Below are positions 1 to 9,580 of a stretch of 64,000 bases of DNA, piece by piece. Position 1 is the stretch's first letter. Each line of letters opens with the position of its first letter. The notes beneath the pieces are model-generated. The model was given only the letters and a program-made list of their open reading frames with translations. It was not told the origin of the DNA and did not search any database. The position numbers were made by a program, and so were the translations under genes. Origin of the DNA: Terriglobia bacterium (GTDB taxonomy: Bacteria; Acidobacteriota; Terriglobia; Terriglobales; Acidobacteriaceae); the NCBI GenBank assembly GCA_020073185.1, contig JAIQFT010000019.1, positions 1 through 64,000 on the forward strand. Direction: 5' to 3'.

Positions 1-50
1 GCAGAGAGTTCCGCAAGAGACTTGCGGCCGAAATTTCGGAACTTCAATAG

Positions 51-1418
51 CTCCGATTCATTCCGCCGTACCAGATCGGCGAGGGTTTTGATGTTCGCTG
101 GGTAGCCGACGCCGCCACGTGGAACGCCCGCGAAATCTGGCACAGCAACGACGACGCCAACGGATCATTCCCCAACCTCGTCGAGGAGGAGGCGTTTCGC
201 TTCGCCGCCGGCGACCGCGTGATCTTCGCCAGCGAGCAGGACGGCTGGGCGCACCTGTACTCGATCTCCGCCAGCGGCGGCAAGGCAACGCTGCTCACGC
301 CGGGCCAGTTCGAATTCGAAGATGTGGCGCTCAGCGCGGACAAGAAATCGGTGATCTACACTTCCAACCAGGACGACATCGATCGCCGTCACGTCTGGCG
401 GGTGCCGGTCGCGGGCGGAACGCCGCGGCCAGTTTCGGGCGGGGAAACGATTGAATGGGCGCCCTTGGAGACGGGCGACGGGAAGTTCGTGGTCTGCCTC
501 GGCTCGACCGCAACCTCGCCGGCCATGCCGTATTTCCTGACCGCGCAGGCCCGGCAGATGATCGCCAAAGAAGCGCTGCCCACGGATTTCCCCAGCGCCG
601 AACTGGTCACGCCGAAGCAGGTGCTGTTCAAATCAGAAGACGGGCTGGAAATTCACGGCCAGCTTTTCGTCCCGCCGGGTCGCATAGCGCCTGGCCCCGC
701 GCTCATCTTTACGCACGGCGGCTCGATGCGCCAGATGATGCTGGGCTTCCACAACATGGGTTACTACCACAACGCGTACGCCGAGAATCAGTACCTGGCG
801 TCGCTCGGCTACGTGGTGCTCTCGGTGAACTACCGCACCGGGATCATGTACGGGCGCGCGTTTCGCATGGCGCCCAACACCGGCTGGCGCGGCGGAGCCG
901 AATATCAGGATGTGGCCGCCGGGGCGAAATATCTGCGCTCGCTGGCCTACGTGGACGCGCAGAAGATTGGCTTGTGGGGCGGCTCCTACGGCGGGTATCT
1001 GACCGCGATGGGCCTGGCGCGCAACTCCGACCTGTTCGCCGCCGGGGTGGACATGCACGGCGTCCACGACTGGTTTTCGGAGGCGCGGCACTGGCACCCC
1101 ACGCTGGGCGAAGACGCGCCTGACCTGGAGCAGGCCAAGAAGCTGGCGTTAGAGTCGTCGCCGATCTCGACGATTGCGCAGTGGCGCTCGCCGGTGTTGC
1201 TGATCCAAGGCGACGACGATCGCAACGTCCCGTTCGACCAAACCGTTGATCTGGTGCAGCGCCTGCGTGCCCAGAAGACGCCATTCGAAACCGTCGTCTT
1301 TCCCGACGAGATCCACGACTTCCTGCTGTGGCGAAGTTGGGTACGTGCCTACCAAGCGACGGCCGACTTTTTCGACCGCGTGCTGAAACGCGGCGAGAAA
1401 GTCGGAGTGCCGAACTAG
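51..1418 (+). CDS. S9 family (prolyl oligopeptidase-type) peptidase, 5'-truncated
   Basis: The C-terminal part of a serine peptidase of the prolyl oligopeptidase/dipeptidyl aminopeptidase family, which cleaves peptides, usually in the periplasm or outside the cell. The catalytic triad is visible: Ser in GGSYGG (codon 984-986), Asp in QGDDDRNVP (about 1218-1220) and His in DEIHDF (codon 1314-1316). Before it lies part of a beta-propeller domain with WD40-like strands such as [12 protein letters not shown]. The frame is open from 51, but a stop lies in frame at 48-50. The upstream propeller half is not visible in any single frame, so the gene is either cut by the window edge with a frame error near the end, or disrupted. 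The GTG at 219 is not a credible true start because propeller-like sequence continues upstream of it. Confidence 0.85.
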   Translation, partial: LRFIPPYQIGEGFDVRWVADAATWNAREIWHSNDDANGSFPNLVEEEAFRFAAGDRVIFASEQDGWAHLYSISASGGKATLLTPGQFEFEDVALSADKKSVIYTSNQDDIDRRHVWRVPVAGGTPRPVSGGETIEWAPLETGDGKFVVCLGSTATSPAMPYFLTAQARQMIAKEALPTDFPSAELVTPKQVLFKSEDGLEIHGQLFVPPGRIAPGPALIFTHGGSMRQMMLGFHNMGYYHNAYAENQYLASLGYVVLSVNYRTGIMYGRAFRMAPNTGWRGGAEYQDVAAGAKYLRSLAYVDAQKIGLWGGSYGGYLTAMGLARNSDLFAAGVDMHGVHDWFSEARHWHPTLGEDAPDLEQAKKLALESSPISTIAQWRSPVLLIQGDDDRNVPFDQTVDLVQRLRAQKTPFETVVFPDEIHDFLLWRSWVRAYQATADFFDRVLKRGEKVGVPN

Positions 1419-1468
1419 ATCGCCAGCAACTGCGCTGCGGGGTCTATTCGACCATTTGGCATATGGAG

Positions 1469-4400
1469 TCAGTGGGCCGACGCGCCGGGCTTGAGCGGAT
1501 CGTGTGGCAAGGTCTGATACCGGAACCGGTATTCCGACTCCGCCGCTCCCCAGTAAAAACGCGTGTTGTATTCGAGCAGGTAATGGATGTAGGACGCGTC
1601 GCGGGGCGAGCTTGCCGGCGCGTAGGGATATTCCGGCATGGCGTGGAAGGGCAGCGGTTCGACCGTCTGCCCGTCAGCGGCGTAGAAATCCATGTCCTTC
1701 TCGAAGCCGTCGGCGAAGAAAAAGAAGTCGCGCTTCCAGCCGGGCGGTAGCACGGGAAGCTTGGCGGGATCAAACTCCAGTTGCACCTCATCGCCGGAAC
1801 CGAAGACGACGTGGCGATCGTCCGCCGCCGACAGAAGTTCGCGCACCTCGCCCAGCCGAGTGTACGCGCCCGCCTGCCGCGCGTACGGTCCGGTGAGACT
1901 CACGTCTGCGTAGATATAGGAGAGGTCGCCGGGCGTGTTCCCTTCGATGGGACGCGGATAGCCGTGGAACGCAAGCTTCGCCTGCGCCAGCGGCACCTCC
2001 TCGGTGCGGACGGGAACGCCGGGCGCGGTGCGATCCACCAGGATCTGGTCCCAGTAAATCTGCAAGTTGGCGCCGATGCGAATGCGGCGCGTGCCAACGG
2101 GCAATTTGCCGGTGAGATCGGCCACCGTGGTACGCGAAAGACCGGCGGGGAAGCCCATGTCCTCGACGATTTTTTCCCAATGGCCTTCGGGATCGAGCGC
2201 TTCGACGTAGGGGGCCACCGGCGTGAGGCCCGCCTGGCCGGCGGCGTACATCGAGGTCGCCGTGAAGTATTCGATGTAGCCGTGCAGCAGCAGGCGCAGC
2301 GGACCGGATACATACGGCGCGCCCAAGTCCAGTTCCAGTGAATGCGGCTGAGTGAAGCCCTTGTAGGGAAGCAGTTCGAAGGCAGTGACGTAGCGGTGAT
2401 CGCGTTCGCGCAACACGGGTAGCACATCGCGCCCGCGATCATCCCATGCGCCCGCCGGTGGCCGCGCATTGTGGCTGGCGATGACCTTGAACTCCGGAAA
2501 CGGGGGATTCGAGGCGAAGTACTCGTTGGGATACACCTCGACGTCCGCGGGATGATCCACGGCGAGCAAGCGCACTTGGTCGAGGTACACCACTTCCTCC
2601 ATCGGCTCCATCAGGCGGAAGCGCAGCCAGCCGCCGCGCGCGGCGACGTGGCCGACCTTGATGTACTCCGTCGGATCCGGCGCATTGCGCTGCCCCGGCC
2701 CGATCCAGTGGCCAACCACGCCCGCGCCGATCATGTCGGCGACGAAGCGGTACCGGCTGCCGTCCCAGGCAAACAGCAAAGGACACGAGCTGCCGCGGCG
2801 GTCAATCTCATCAATCTTCGCCACGCCCGCGGCGACATTGACTTCGTCCTGCACCACCCCGGTGGGCCAGAGCAGGCGCAGCATATCGACTTGCTTCTCC
2901 CGGCCGATGCCGATGTCCACCGTGGTGACGCTTTGGCCGAGGTAGCTCGATCCGGTCACCTCGCGCTTCTGCCACAGGGTTCCGGCAAACGCTTCGAGCT
3001 TGGTGCCGACGCCTGTCTTGTTGTCTGCCAAGCCTTTTAGCGCCACTCGCAGCGATGAATTCTTATTGCCGCCGCGGTTGCGAAACAACACCGGTGAAAA
3101 TCCCCTGGCTTGCGTAACCAGGACGTCGTCAGCGCCATCACCGTTATAGTCCGCGATCACAATTGCGCGCGGGTTGGTGAGTTGAATTTTGTCAAGCCCG
3201 ACCTGTGCGGTGACGTCGGTGAACCCGTTTGCTCCGATGTTGCGCAGCAGGCGGATTTCCCCACGACCGTCCGCGGTCTCGCCAACAGCGACCAAGTCAA
3301 TCCAGCCGTCGTTGTCGTAGTCGAAAGCGGCAACACCCCAGGCGCGAGTCCAATGCATATCCGGGAGAGATACCGGCTCGAAGCGCTTACCCTCAACATT
3401 CCGCCACAGGGTCAACCCCGGCGCTGAGCGGTGCGTGAACGCCAGGTCCATCCAGCCGTCTTTGTTGAAGTCCAGTGCCGCCACGCCGACGACCGGCTCC
3501 ACCGGCTGTGACCACGGCTCGACCGGCTTGAACTTCCCTTCCCGGGGATTGACCATCATGCGCGGCGGTTCGCCGTCGGTCGCAACCAACAGGTCAATCG
3601 CCCGATCGTTATTGAAGTCGGTGGCGACAACAGAAAAGCCTGGACCACCACCGAGTCCGGTTTGTTCCGTCCATTCAGTAAAGGTTCCGTTGCCATTGTT
3701 GCGCCAGAGCTGGCTGTTGGAAACTTTCCCGGCGCTGCCTGTAACCGGATTGCCGGAGACGTACAAGTCCACATCGCCGTCGTGGTCGTAATCAATCCAC
3801 GCCAGACCGAATGGCGCGTGCGTGGCGCGAACGCCGCTGGTTTCGGTCACATCTTTGAAGGTACCGTTGTGCTGGTTGTGAAACAGGGCGAGGTGATCTT
3901 CGAAGCTGAGCGCAACATCGGTCCAGCCGTCGTTGTCGTAATCCGCAGCGGCGCAGCCAATCGCGTGAGCGCTCGGATCGAACCCCGCCGGGCGAGTCAC
4001 GTCGGCGAAACGCCCTCGACCGAGATTGCGAAGCAGTGTTAGCCCGCCCTGCGGACCGTTGTCACCGAGCAGAAGATCGGGGAGGCCGTCTCCGTCGAAG
4101 TCGAGGAAGCAAGCGCCGGAGTCGAAAGGATTCGGCGAGACTGGTTTGGCCGGTTTTGCCGTTGTAGCCAGCCCCGCTTCGATGGTCACGTAAGCAAAGC
4201 GCACCGGAATCGCCGGCGGCGCGGACTGCAGCAGGGCCTTGACCGGTTCCGCCAGCGAAAGCGGACCCTGCTCACCGTAAGCCTGTCCGACAACCGAGCC
4301 CAGCTTGTTGCGCGTGAGGTCCTGGAAGCGCGCCAAGTGTGGCTTGGCTTCTTCGGTTTCGTTCACACGCAGATAGGCCCGCGCCAGTGCGAACTCGGCC

Positions 4401-4933
4401 GAGGCATGAAACGGATCCAGCGCCAGCGCTTGCTGCAGCGCCGCAATCGCTTCCTGCTCGCGATGCAACTGCGAGTAGATGGCACCGAGGAAATAAGCGG
4501 TGTCGGCGTCTGCGGGGGCCAGCTTGGCGGCGCGGCGGAAGTCCTCCAACGCGGCCACGTCCTGCCCTTGCGCGCGATCCAACAGGCCGAGGTTGTACCA
4601 GGCCTTGGCGTGGTTCGGATCGCGCTCGACGATCCCCCGTAGCAACCGCCGCGCTGGCGAGAAGCGCTGCAAATTCAGCAGCGCAATGCCTTCATTCAGC
4701 CGCGACAATTCCAACTTGGGATCAAGCTGCTGCGCGCGCCGGAACACGCGCAGCGCATCCTCCAACCGCTGCTGGCCCATGTAGGCCACGCCGATGTTGT
4801 TCAGGCGCAATGCTTCGGCCCGCGGATTCACCTTCGGCGCGGGTTTTCGAGACTGCGCTACGGCGCTGCCCACCGCCAAGGCGGCGGCCAGCACGCACGC
4901 CAGCCACTTCGAACCGGGCGTCCGTTCCAACAA
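1469..4933 (-). CDS. TPR / FG-GAP (CRTAC1, UnbV) fusion protein with large C-terminal domain
   Basis: A 1154-residue exported protein. A signal peptide (residues 1-27) is followed by TPR helices (about 38-205), a beta-propeller of FG-GAP/VCBS repeats with DxDxDG calcium-type loops (about 275-620, for example DFDGDGLPD), an ASPIC/UnbV-like strand region (about 640-715, GSSYLGQS and WPTG), then roughly 430 residues I cannot assign to a family. That C-terminal part starts at a CPLLFAWDGSRYRF segment and is rich in aromatic residues. The gene starts 4 bp after the stop of the CRTAC1 gene upstream, so it is the last member of a three-gene unit. Function is unknown. Propeller and TPR parts suggest extracytoplasmic protein-protein contacts. 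Confidence 0.88.
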   Translation of the reverse strand: MLERTPGSKWLACVLAAALAVGSAVAQSRKPAPKVNPRAEALRLNNIGVAYMGQQRLEDALRVFRRAQQLDPKLELSRLNEGIALLNLQRFSPARRLLRGIVERDPNHAKAWYNLGLLDRAQGQDVAALEDFRRAAKLAPADADTAYFLGAIYSQLHREQEAIAALQQALALDPFHASAEFALARAYLRVNETEEAKPHLARFQDLTRNKLGSVVGQAYGEQGPLSLAEPVKALLQSAPPAIPVRFAYVTIEAGLATTAKPAKPVSPNPFDSGACFLDFDGDGLPDLLLGDNGPQGGLTLLRNLGRGRFADVTRPAGFDPSAHAIGCAAADYDNDGWTDVALSFEDHLALFHNQHNGTFKDVTETSGVRATHAPFGLAWIDYDHDGDVDLYVSGNPVTGSAGKVSNSQLWRNNGNGTFTEWTEQTGLGGGPGFSVVATDFNNDRAIDLLVATDGEPPRMMVNPREGKFKPVEPWSQPVEPVVGVAALDFNKDGWMDLAFTHRSAPGLTLWRNVEGKRFEPVSLPDMHWTRAWGVAAFDYDNDGWIDLVAVGETADGRGEIRLLRNIGANGFTDVTAQVGLDKIQLTNPRAIVIADYNGDGADDVLVTQARGFSPVLFRNRGGNKNSSLRVALKGLADNKTGVGTKLEAFAGTLWQKREVTGSSYLGQSVTTVDIGIGREKQVDMLRLLWPTGVVQDEVNVAAGVAKIDEIDRRGSSCPLLFAWDGSRYRFVADMIGAGVVGHWIGPGQRNAPDPTEYIKVGHVAARGGWLRFRLMEPMEEVVYLDQVRLLAVDHPADVEVYPNEYFASNPPFPEFKVIASHNARPPAGAWDDRGRDVLPVLRERDHRYVTAFELLPYKGFTQPHSLELDLGAPYVSGPLRLLLHGYIEYFTATSMYAAGQAGLTPVAPYVEALDPEGHWEKIVEDMGFPAGLSRTTVADLTGKLPVGTRRIRIGANLQIYWDQILVDRTAPGVPVRTEEVPLAQAKLAFHGYPRPIEGNTPGDLSYIYADVSLTGPYARQAGAYTRLGEVRELLSAADDRHVVFGSGDEVQLEFDPAKLPVLPPGWKRDFFFFADGFEKDMDFYAADGQTVEPLPFHAMPEYPYAPASSPRDASYIHYLLEYNTRFYWGAAESEYRFRYQTLPHDPLKPGASAH

Positions 4934-4937
4934 GGTG

Positions 4938-6629
4938 CTATTCCGATCGCTTGGAGTACTTGCGAGAAGATATTACGCCGCGGCCTTGCTGGATAGTAAC
5001 CGTCTGGTCGGCGGCGACGTTTTGCAGGCGGTCCACCTGCCCGCTGGGCCACTGCACTTCGACCTCGGAGGTTTGTGGATTGGCGCCCAGGCCGAAGGTC
5101 AGCACCAGCTCGCTTTGCGACAAGTAGCTGGAGCCGCTGCGCAGCATCTGCCACTGTTGGTCCTTGCCGGAATGCACGCGCACCACCGCGCCGATGCCGT
5201 CGCGATTGGATTTTGTTCCCACCAGTTTGACACGCAGGCTGTGGTTGGTGGCGCCGTCGTTGCGGAAGAGCACGGCGGGGCCGCCGTTGGTGGTGATCAG
5301 CAGGTCGAGGTCGCCGTCATTATCAATATCGGCGTAGGCGGCGCCGCGCGCAACCCGCGGCTTGTCAAAAGCGGCTCCCGCCGACGCCGCCACATCGGCA
5401 AACTTTCCGTTGCCGAGATTGCGGAACAGATGCGGCGGCTGGCGGTACTTGATGCGTTTCTGGATGCGCTCGATGTCGTTATCCAAGTGCCCGTTGGCAA
5501 CGAACATGTCCAGCCAGCCGTCGAGATCGAAGTCGAAAAAGAAGCAGCCAAATCCCAGCGTCAGCAGGCTGGCGCGCCCGACCTCGGAGCGCGGCGCTTC
5601 GTCGACGAACAAGCCGTTGCCCTCGTTGTGATACAGCGCCATCATCTGGTTGGAAAAATTCGTGATGATGATGCTGGGCCGCCCGGAGCGGTCGTAATCG
5701 GCCGCATCCACGCCCATGCCGGAGCGCGCCACACCATCTTCGCTGAAGGCAATCCCCGCGGTGGTGCCGTGCTCGCTGAAGGTCCCGTTGCGGTTGTTCC
5801 GGTAGAGTTTGTTGGGCTGGGTATCGTTGGCCAGCAGCAGGTCAGGCCAGCCGTCCTGGTCGTAGTCGAGCACCGCGACGCCGAGCCCCTTGGAATTCGG
5901 GTCGTGCAAGCCCGCCTTGGCGGTCGCGTCCTCGAACTTTCCGTGACCCAGGTTGTGCCACAGCCGCAGCGACGCTCCCTTGTACGACTCCGGCGTGCAG
6001 TACGACTTGTGCGTCCCGTCCATCGTGCAGAACAGGTCCTTTTCGGGCGACCATTGCACGTAGTTGGCGACCACCAGGTCCAGCAGTCCGTCTTTGTCGT
6101 AATCCACCCAAGCCGCGCTGGTGCTGAATTCCTGGATGCCCCACAAGCCGGCGGCGCGCGTCACATCGGTGAAGGTCCCGTTGCCGTTGTTGTGAAACAG
6201 CCGACTCTGGCCCACCGCGGTGATGAAGATGTCGTCGTAGCCGTCGTTGTCGTAGTCGCCCACCGCCGCGCCCATGCCGTACATGCTGACCGCCAGCCCG
6301 GCCTTGGCGGTCACGTCGCTGAACGTGCCGTTGCGGTTATTGTGATACAGCTTCAGCGTGGTCGCGGCGCGCCCATGTCCCGGCCAGGCCGCGCCATTGA
6401 CCAGCAGGATGTCGGGATAACCGTCGTTGTCGTAATCCAGGAATGCGCAGCCGGGGCCAAGCGTTTCCGGGAGATACTTTTTCCCGAAGGCGCCATTGTT
6501 GTGCACGAAGCGGATGCCCGCCTCTTGTGTGATGTCACGGAATTGAATTTGTCCCGGCTTGCTTTGCGCGACCGCCGAGGCCGCCAATGCCACTGCCGCC
6601 AGCACGCGCGCAGAAAGGATTTTCATCAC
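4938..6629 (-). CDS. CRTAC1 family protein (FG-GAP beta-propeller with UnbV/ASPIC domain)
   Basis: A 563-residue exported protein with a signal peptide ending near residue 22 (AASAVAQ). About seven FG-GAP/VCBS blades follow, each with DYDNDGY- or DYDQDGW-type acidic loops that probably bind calcium, then a C-terminal ASPIC/UnbV region with GSSYLSQSE and VQWPSGQVDRL. A loop near residue 195 carries two cysteines (FC...SYC) that could form a disulfide. The same two-cysteine loop occurs in the CRTAC1 protein at 12252-14060. The start codon overlaps the stop of the cytochrome gene upstream by 4 bp (ATGA), implying translational coupling. The biochemical role of this family in bacteria is not established. 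Confidence 0.9.
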   Translation of the reverse strand: MMKILSARVLAAVALAASAVAQSKPGQIQFRDITQEAGIRFVHNNGAFGKKYLPETLGPGCAFLDYDNDGYPDILLVNGAAWPGHGRAATTLKLYHNNRNGTFSDVTAKAGLAVSMYGMGAAVGDYDNDGYDDIFITAVGQSRLFHNNGNGTFTDVTRAAGLWGIQEFSTSAAWVDYDKDGLLDLVVANYVQWSPEKDLFCTMDGTHKSYCTPESYKGASLRLWHNLGHGKFEDATAKAGLHDPNSKGLGVAVLDYDQDGWPDLLLANDTQPNKLYRNNRNGTFSEHGTTAGIAFSEDGVARSGMGVDAADYDRSGRPSIIITNFSNQMMALYHNEGNGLFVDEAPRSEVGRASLLTLGFGCFFFDFDLDGWLDMFVANGHLDNDIERIQKRIKYRQPPHLFRNLGNGKFADVAASAGAAFDKPRVARGAAYADIDNDGDLDLLITTNGGPAVLFRNDGATNHSLRVKLVGTKSNRDGIGAVVRVHSGKDQQWQMLRSGSSYLSQSELVLTFGLGANPQTSEVEVQWPSGQVDRLQNVAADQTVTIQQGRGVISSRKYSKRSE

Positions 6630-9475
6630 TTGCCGCCGCCCCCATGCGCCGCATACCTCGCTACTTGCGCATGCTCGGCGTTGTAGGCGGACAGCACCGC
6701 AAGGGGCACGGACACGTGATCATGGATCGGCTGGCGCTCGTTGTTGTCCTCCGGATGCGTCCGCCGGTACGCGCCCGTGATCGCCTGCGATGACTCATCC
6801 GCCTTGAAACGCAGGTAGAGCATCTGTTCGCGCCGCGCGTCCGCCTCGTTCCCCAGCCCCTGATAGCACAGCATCAGGTTGTAGTGTGCCTGCAGGTCCT
6901 CCGGATCGATCGCCAGCACCGCCTGAAACTGCCCCACCGCTTCCCCGTACTTGCGCTGCAGAAACTGAACGCGGCCCAGGTCGTTGCGCGCCACGCGATC
7001 GCGGGGATATTGCGCCAGCACCTGCCGCAGATGCTTCTCCGCTTCGTCGTACTCGCCGACATTACGCAGCACCCGCGCGTAAAAATAATGCGCCGCCGCC
7101 AACTGTGGCTTCAGCGTCAGCGCCCGTTCCAGCACCTGGCGCGCGCGTCCCATGTCACCCTCCTGCACAGCCACGCGCCCAAGGTTCACCCAAGCATCCG
7201 CCTTGCTGGGATCAATCTCGGCGATCTTCTGAAACGCCGCACTCGCGCCCTTCAGATCGCCTTGCAGGAACAGGCCGATACCGTAATCGTTCCAGCGCGT
7301 CCAGTCATCGGCGAGTAACTGGGTTTGCGGACGCGGATTGGGCGCGCCGCGCGGCGCCACCCGCAGTGCCACCTCGTCTTCCGCCAGCGCCACGATGGGC
7401 AAGTTGGGGACGGACTTGATCTTTCCCGACACATCTGCCGTGCTGCCGGTGAACACCATGCGGCGATCGTCGTAATTGGGGGTGAATTGCGCCCCTTGCT
7501 GCTGTGGATCGGGAATCCCGGCAAAGGAAAACTGCGTGTTCCACCAGGAGAACTTGCGGTAGCACAACCGGGCATGCAGCTTGATCTCGCCTCCGGCGTT
7601 TTCCGGCACATGCAGCCGGAAGTGCACCGTATCCGCCGCGCCCGGCGGAATCAGGTGAACATACACCACCGCTCGCGCCGACCATGCGTTGCGCTTGTTA
7701 ATGGGATTGCCATTGCCGTCAACCAACAGGGCGCGATAGAAGTGCGCTCCCTTCTCCACCGGGCCGCGGCCGTTGTCTCCCACCATGCCGCTCCAGAACA
7801 GGACCTGGCCTTTGCTGTCGATGGCTTTCAACTCCAGCCAGGTGTCGTAGGCATCCACGGTGCCACCAGGGAAGAAGTGTCCCACAGTTCGCGTGCGCAC
7901 CACCACGTCCACGCGCATGGTGTCGCCGCGGCGCACTACGCCCCGCACGCGATTGAGCGGGGCCGTAACCGGCGCGGCTTCGAGGCCGGAGGGCGCAATG
8001 TTGGTTTCACTTTCTTCGCCCACGCCGAAGGTGGTTGCCATCTCGCTGGTGGGGCCGCCCGTAGCCTGCTCCGGGGGCAGCGCCGGAGACAGCGCGAAGA
8101 TGTCCACCGAGACAGATTTTTTCAGGAAATTCTCCACCGCGGCCAGTTGCGCGGCGTCTTGATTGGCAGTCGGCAGAGCGGTGTTGGCGGCGGCAAAGGC
8201 ATGCGAGCGAAGGATTCCCTTCACGTTCCCTGCCTCGTTCGACTTGACCGGCGGCATGTGGCAATCGGCGCATTGCGCCGGCTTCGGCGGATAGTAGAAC
8301 GAGCGCGCGCCCTGGCCCGACACGCCGCTCGCCTGCCAGTTGTCGTATTCGTTGAAGCCGCGGATCCAGCGGTAGTGGTTCACCGGCACATCGAGATGGA
8401 CCTTGTGGCAAGTTGAGCAGAACTCCGCCGTCTGGGTGCGCATGAAGGGCTTGAGAAATACCCGCCGGTGCGGTTCCGGGTTCAACTTCACCATGAAATC
8501 GTGTAGCGCGCGGACCACCGGATTCTTGCTCGCCGCCAAGTCGTGCAACTGCGGGTATTCCAGCAGGAAGTCGCCCTGCCCCATGGTGCTCTTTACCTTG
8601 GCGATGGAGTGGCACATCACGCAGCCCAGGCCCGCCTGCGCCTCCGGCTTATGAATGTTCCGCTTGATCGGGGTGTCCATCATGCCGCTGAATAGCACCG
8701 CCGGATCGTGACAGCCGCCGCACCACTTGGACGGCCGCGTGCCCACCACCTCCTGCATGTACTCGATACTCTTGCGGTACCACTGGTTGTTGAACGAGGA
8801 AAAATGGTGCGCCGAGCCGTACCACTGTTTGTAAATCGTCTCGTGGCAGCGTTCGCAGGCTCGCGATTCCAGGAAAAACTTGCCGGGAATCAGCTTGCCG
8901 TCGGCGGTCTGCGCCGAACTGGGGAAGAACGTGCCCTTGGGGCCGTCGCCCTCTCCGTCCATCGCCGCCGGCGCGGGACGGTTCTTGATGACGTGGCTGC
9001 GCAACCACTCTCCGTTGCGCCACGAGTAGCCGAAGCCGGAAATCGCCGCGACCGCGACAATACATATCGCGACACGAGCTACCGCTCCACCGGCCCCGGC
9101 AAACCAGCGGCGCCTTTCCCATCCATGCGCTGCCAGGGCCACAACCGCGGCCAGCGAAAGCAGGATGTGGAGGTACATCCAGTTCCACGCCGAGTGCGGC
9201 GTTCCCGTGAAAATCAGAAGCACGCCGAGAATTCCGCCGGCGCCGAACAGCGCCCACCCAGCCCAGGATAGCGCGCTCCATTCGCGAAAATGGCGCACCG
9301 CATACCACGCCAGCAGCACCATCGCTACTACGCCGGCAAGCACATGCAGCAGATCGATGGCCGGGTAAACCAGCGTGGGCGACGGGAACGTGTACAGGTA
9401 AACGGCGGAGAGAAACAGGAAAGCGACCAGCGCCGCCAGCACCGTGCGAACAGAATTAGGTCGCCTGACTGACAT
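6626..9475 (-). CDS. membrane multiheme cytochrome c with C-terminal TPRs
   Basis: A roughly 949-residue protein. Five hydrophobic segments lie within residues 10-150. Histidines sit near both ends of two of them (H44/H62 and H103/H117), as expected for b-heme ligation. A periplasmic region follows with five CXXCH heme c motifs (about 207-211, 252-256, 285-289, 353-357, 402-406) in a cytochrome c554-like arrangement (CERCHETIYKQW, CGGCH, CVMCH, CSTCH, CADCHMPP). A beta-rich region and TPR helices (about 720-885) complete it. It is the first gene of a unit with two CRTAC1 proteins. The ATG at 9475 is preferred, but in-frame GTGs at 9484 and 9493 are possible. The likely role is electron transfer across or outside the inner membrane. 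Substrate and partner are unknown. Confidence 0.88.
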   Translation of the reverse strand: MSVRRPNSVRTVLAALVAFLFLSAVYLYTFPSPTLVYPAIDLLHVLAGVVAMVLLAWYAVRHFREWSALSWAGWALFGAGGILGVLLIFTGTPHSAWNWMYLHILLSLAAVVALAAHGWERRRWFAGAGGAVARVAICIVAVAAISGFGYSWRNGEWLRSHVIKNRPAPAAMDGEGDGPKGTFFPSSAQTADGKLIPGKFFLESRACERCHETIYKQWYGSAHHFSSFNNQWYRKSIEYMQEVVGTRPSKWCGGCHDPAVLFSGMMDTPIKRNIHKPEAQAGLGCVMCHSIAKVKSTMGQGDFLLEYPQLHDLAASKNPVVRALHDFMVKLNPEPHRRVFLKPFMRTQTAEFCSTCHKVHLDVPVNHYRWIRGFNEYDNWQASGVSGQGARSFYYPPKPAQCADCHMPPVKSNEAGNVKGILRSHAFAAANTALPTANQDAAQLAAVENFLKKSVSVDIFALSPALPPEQATGGPTSEMATTFGVGEESETNIAPSGLEAAPVTAPLNRVRGVVRRGDTMRVDVVVRTRTVGHFFPGGTVDAYDTWLELKAIDSKGQVLFWSGMVGDNGRGPVEKGAHFYRALLVDGNGNPINKRNAWSARAVVYVHLIPPGAADTVHFRLHVPENAGGEIKLHARLCYRKFSWWNTQFSFAGIPDPQQQGAQFTPNYDDRRMVFTGSTADVSGKIKSVPNLPIVALAEDEVALRVAPRGAPNPRPQTQLLADDWTRWNDYGIGLFLQGDLKGASAAFQKIAEIDPSKADAWVNLGRVAVQEGDMGRARQVLERALTLKPQLAAAHYFYARVLRNVGEYDEAEKHLRQVLAQYPRDRVARNDLGRVQFLQRKYGEAVGQFQAVLAIDPEDLQAHYNLMLCYQGLGNEADARREQMLYLRFKADESSQAITGAYRRTHPEDNNERQPIHDHVSVPLAVLSAYNAEHAQVARYAAHGGGGK

Positions 9476-9580
9476 ATCTGCCACAACCCCCACAAATTGT
9501 CGGCTAGCTTATCCGCTGGGCAGAGGTCATGTCCAGCGCCGGCGGACCGCAGATCTATCGCGGAGCGAGTAACCGACGCT

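Noticed and set aside
4794-6686. A 630-codon plus-strand open frame over the CRTAC1 gene
   Set aside because: Antisense shadow. Its VVVV/Gly runs are the reverse reading of the repeated Asp-Asn-Asp-Gly codons of the propeller.
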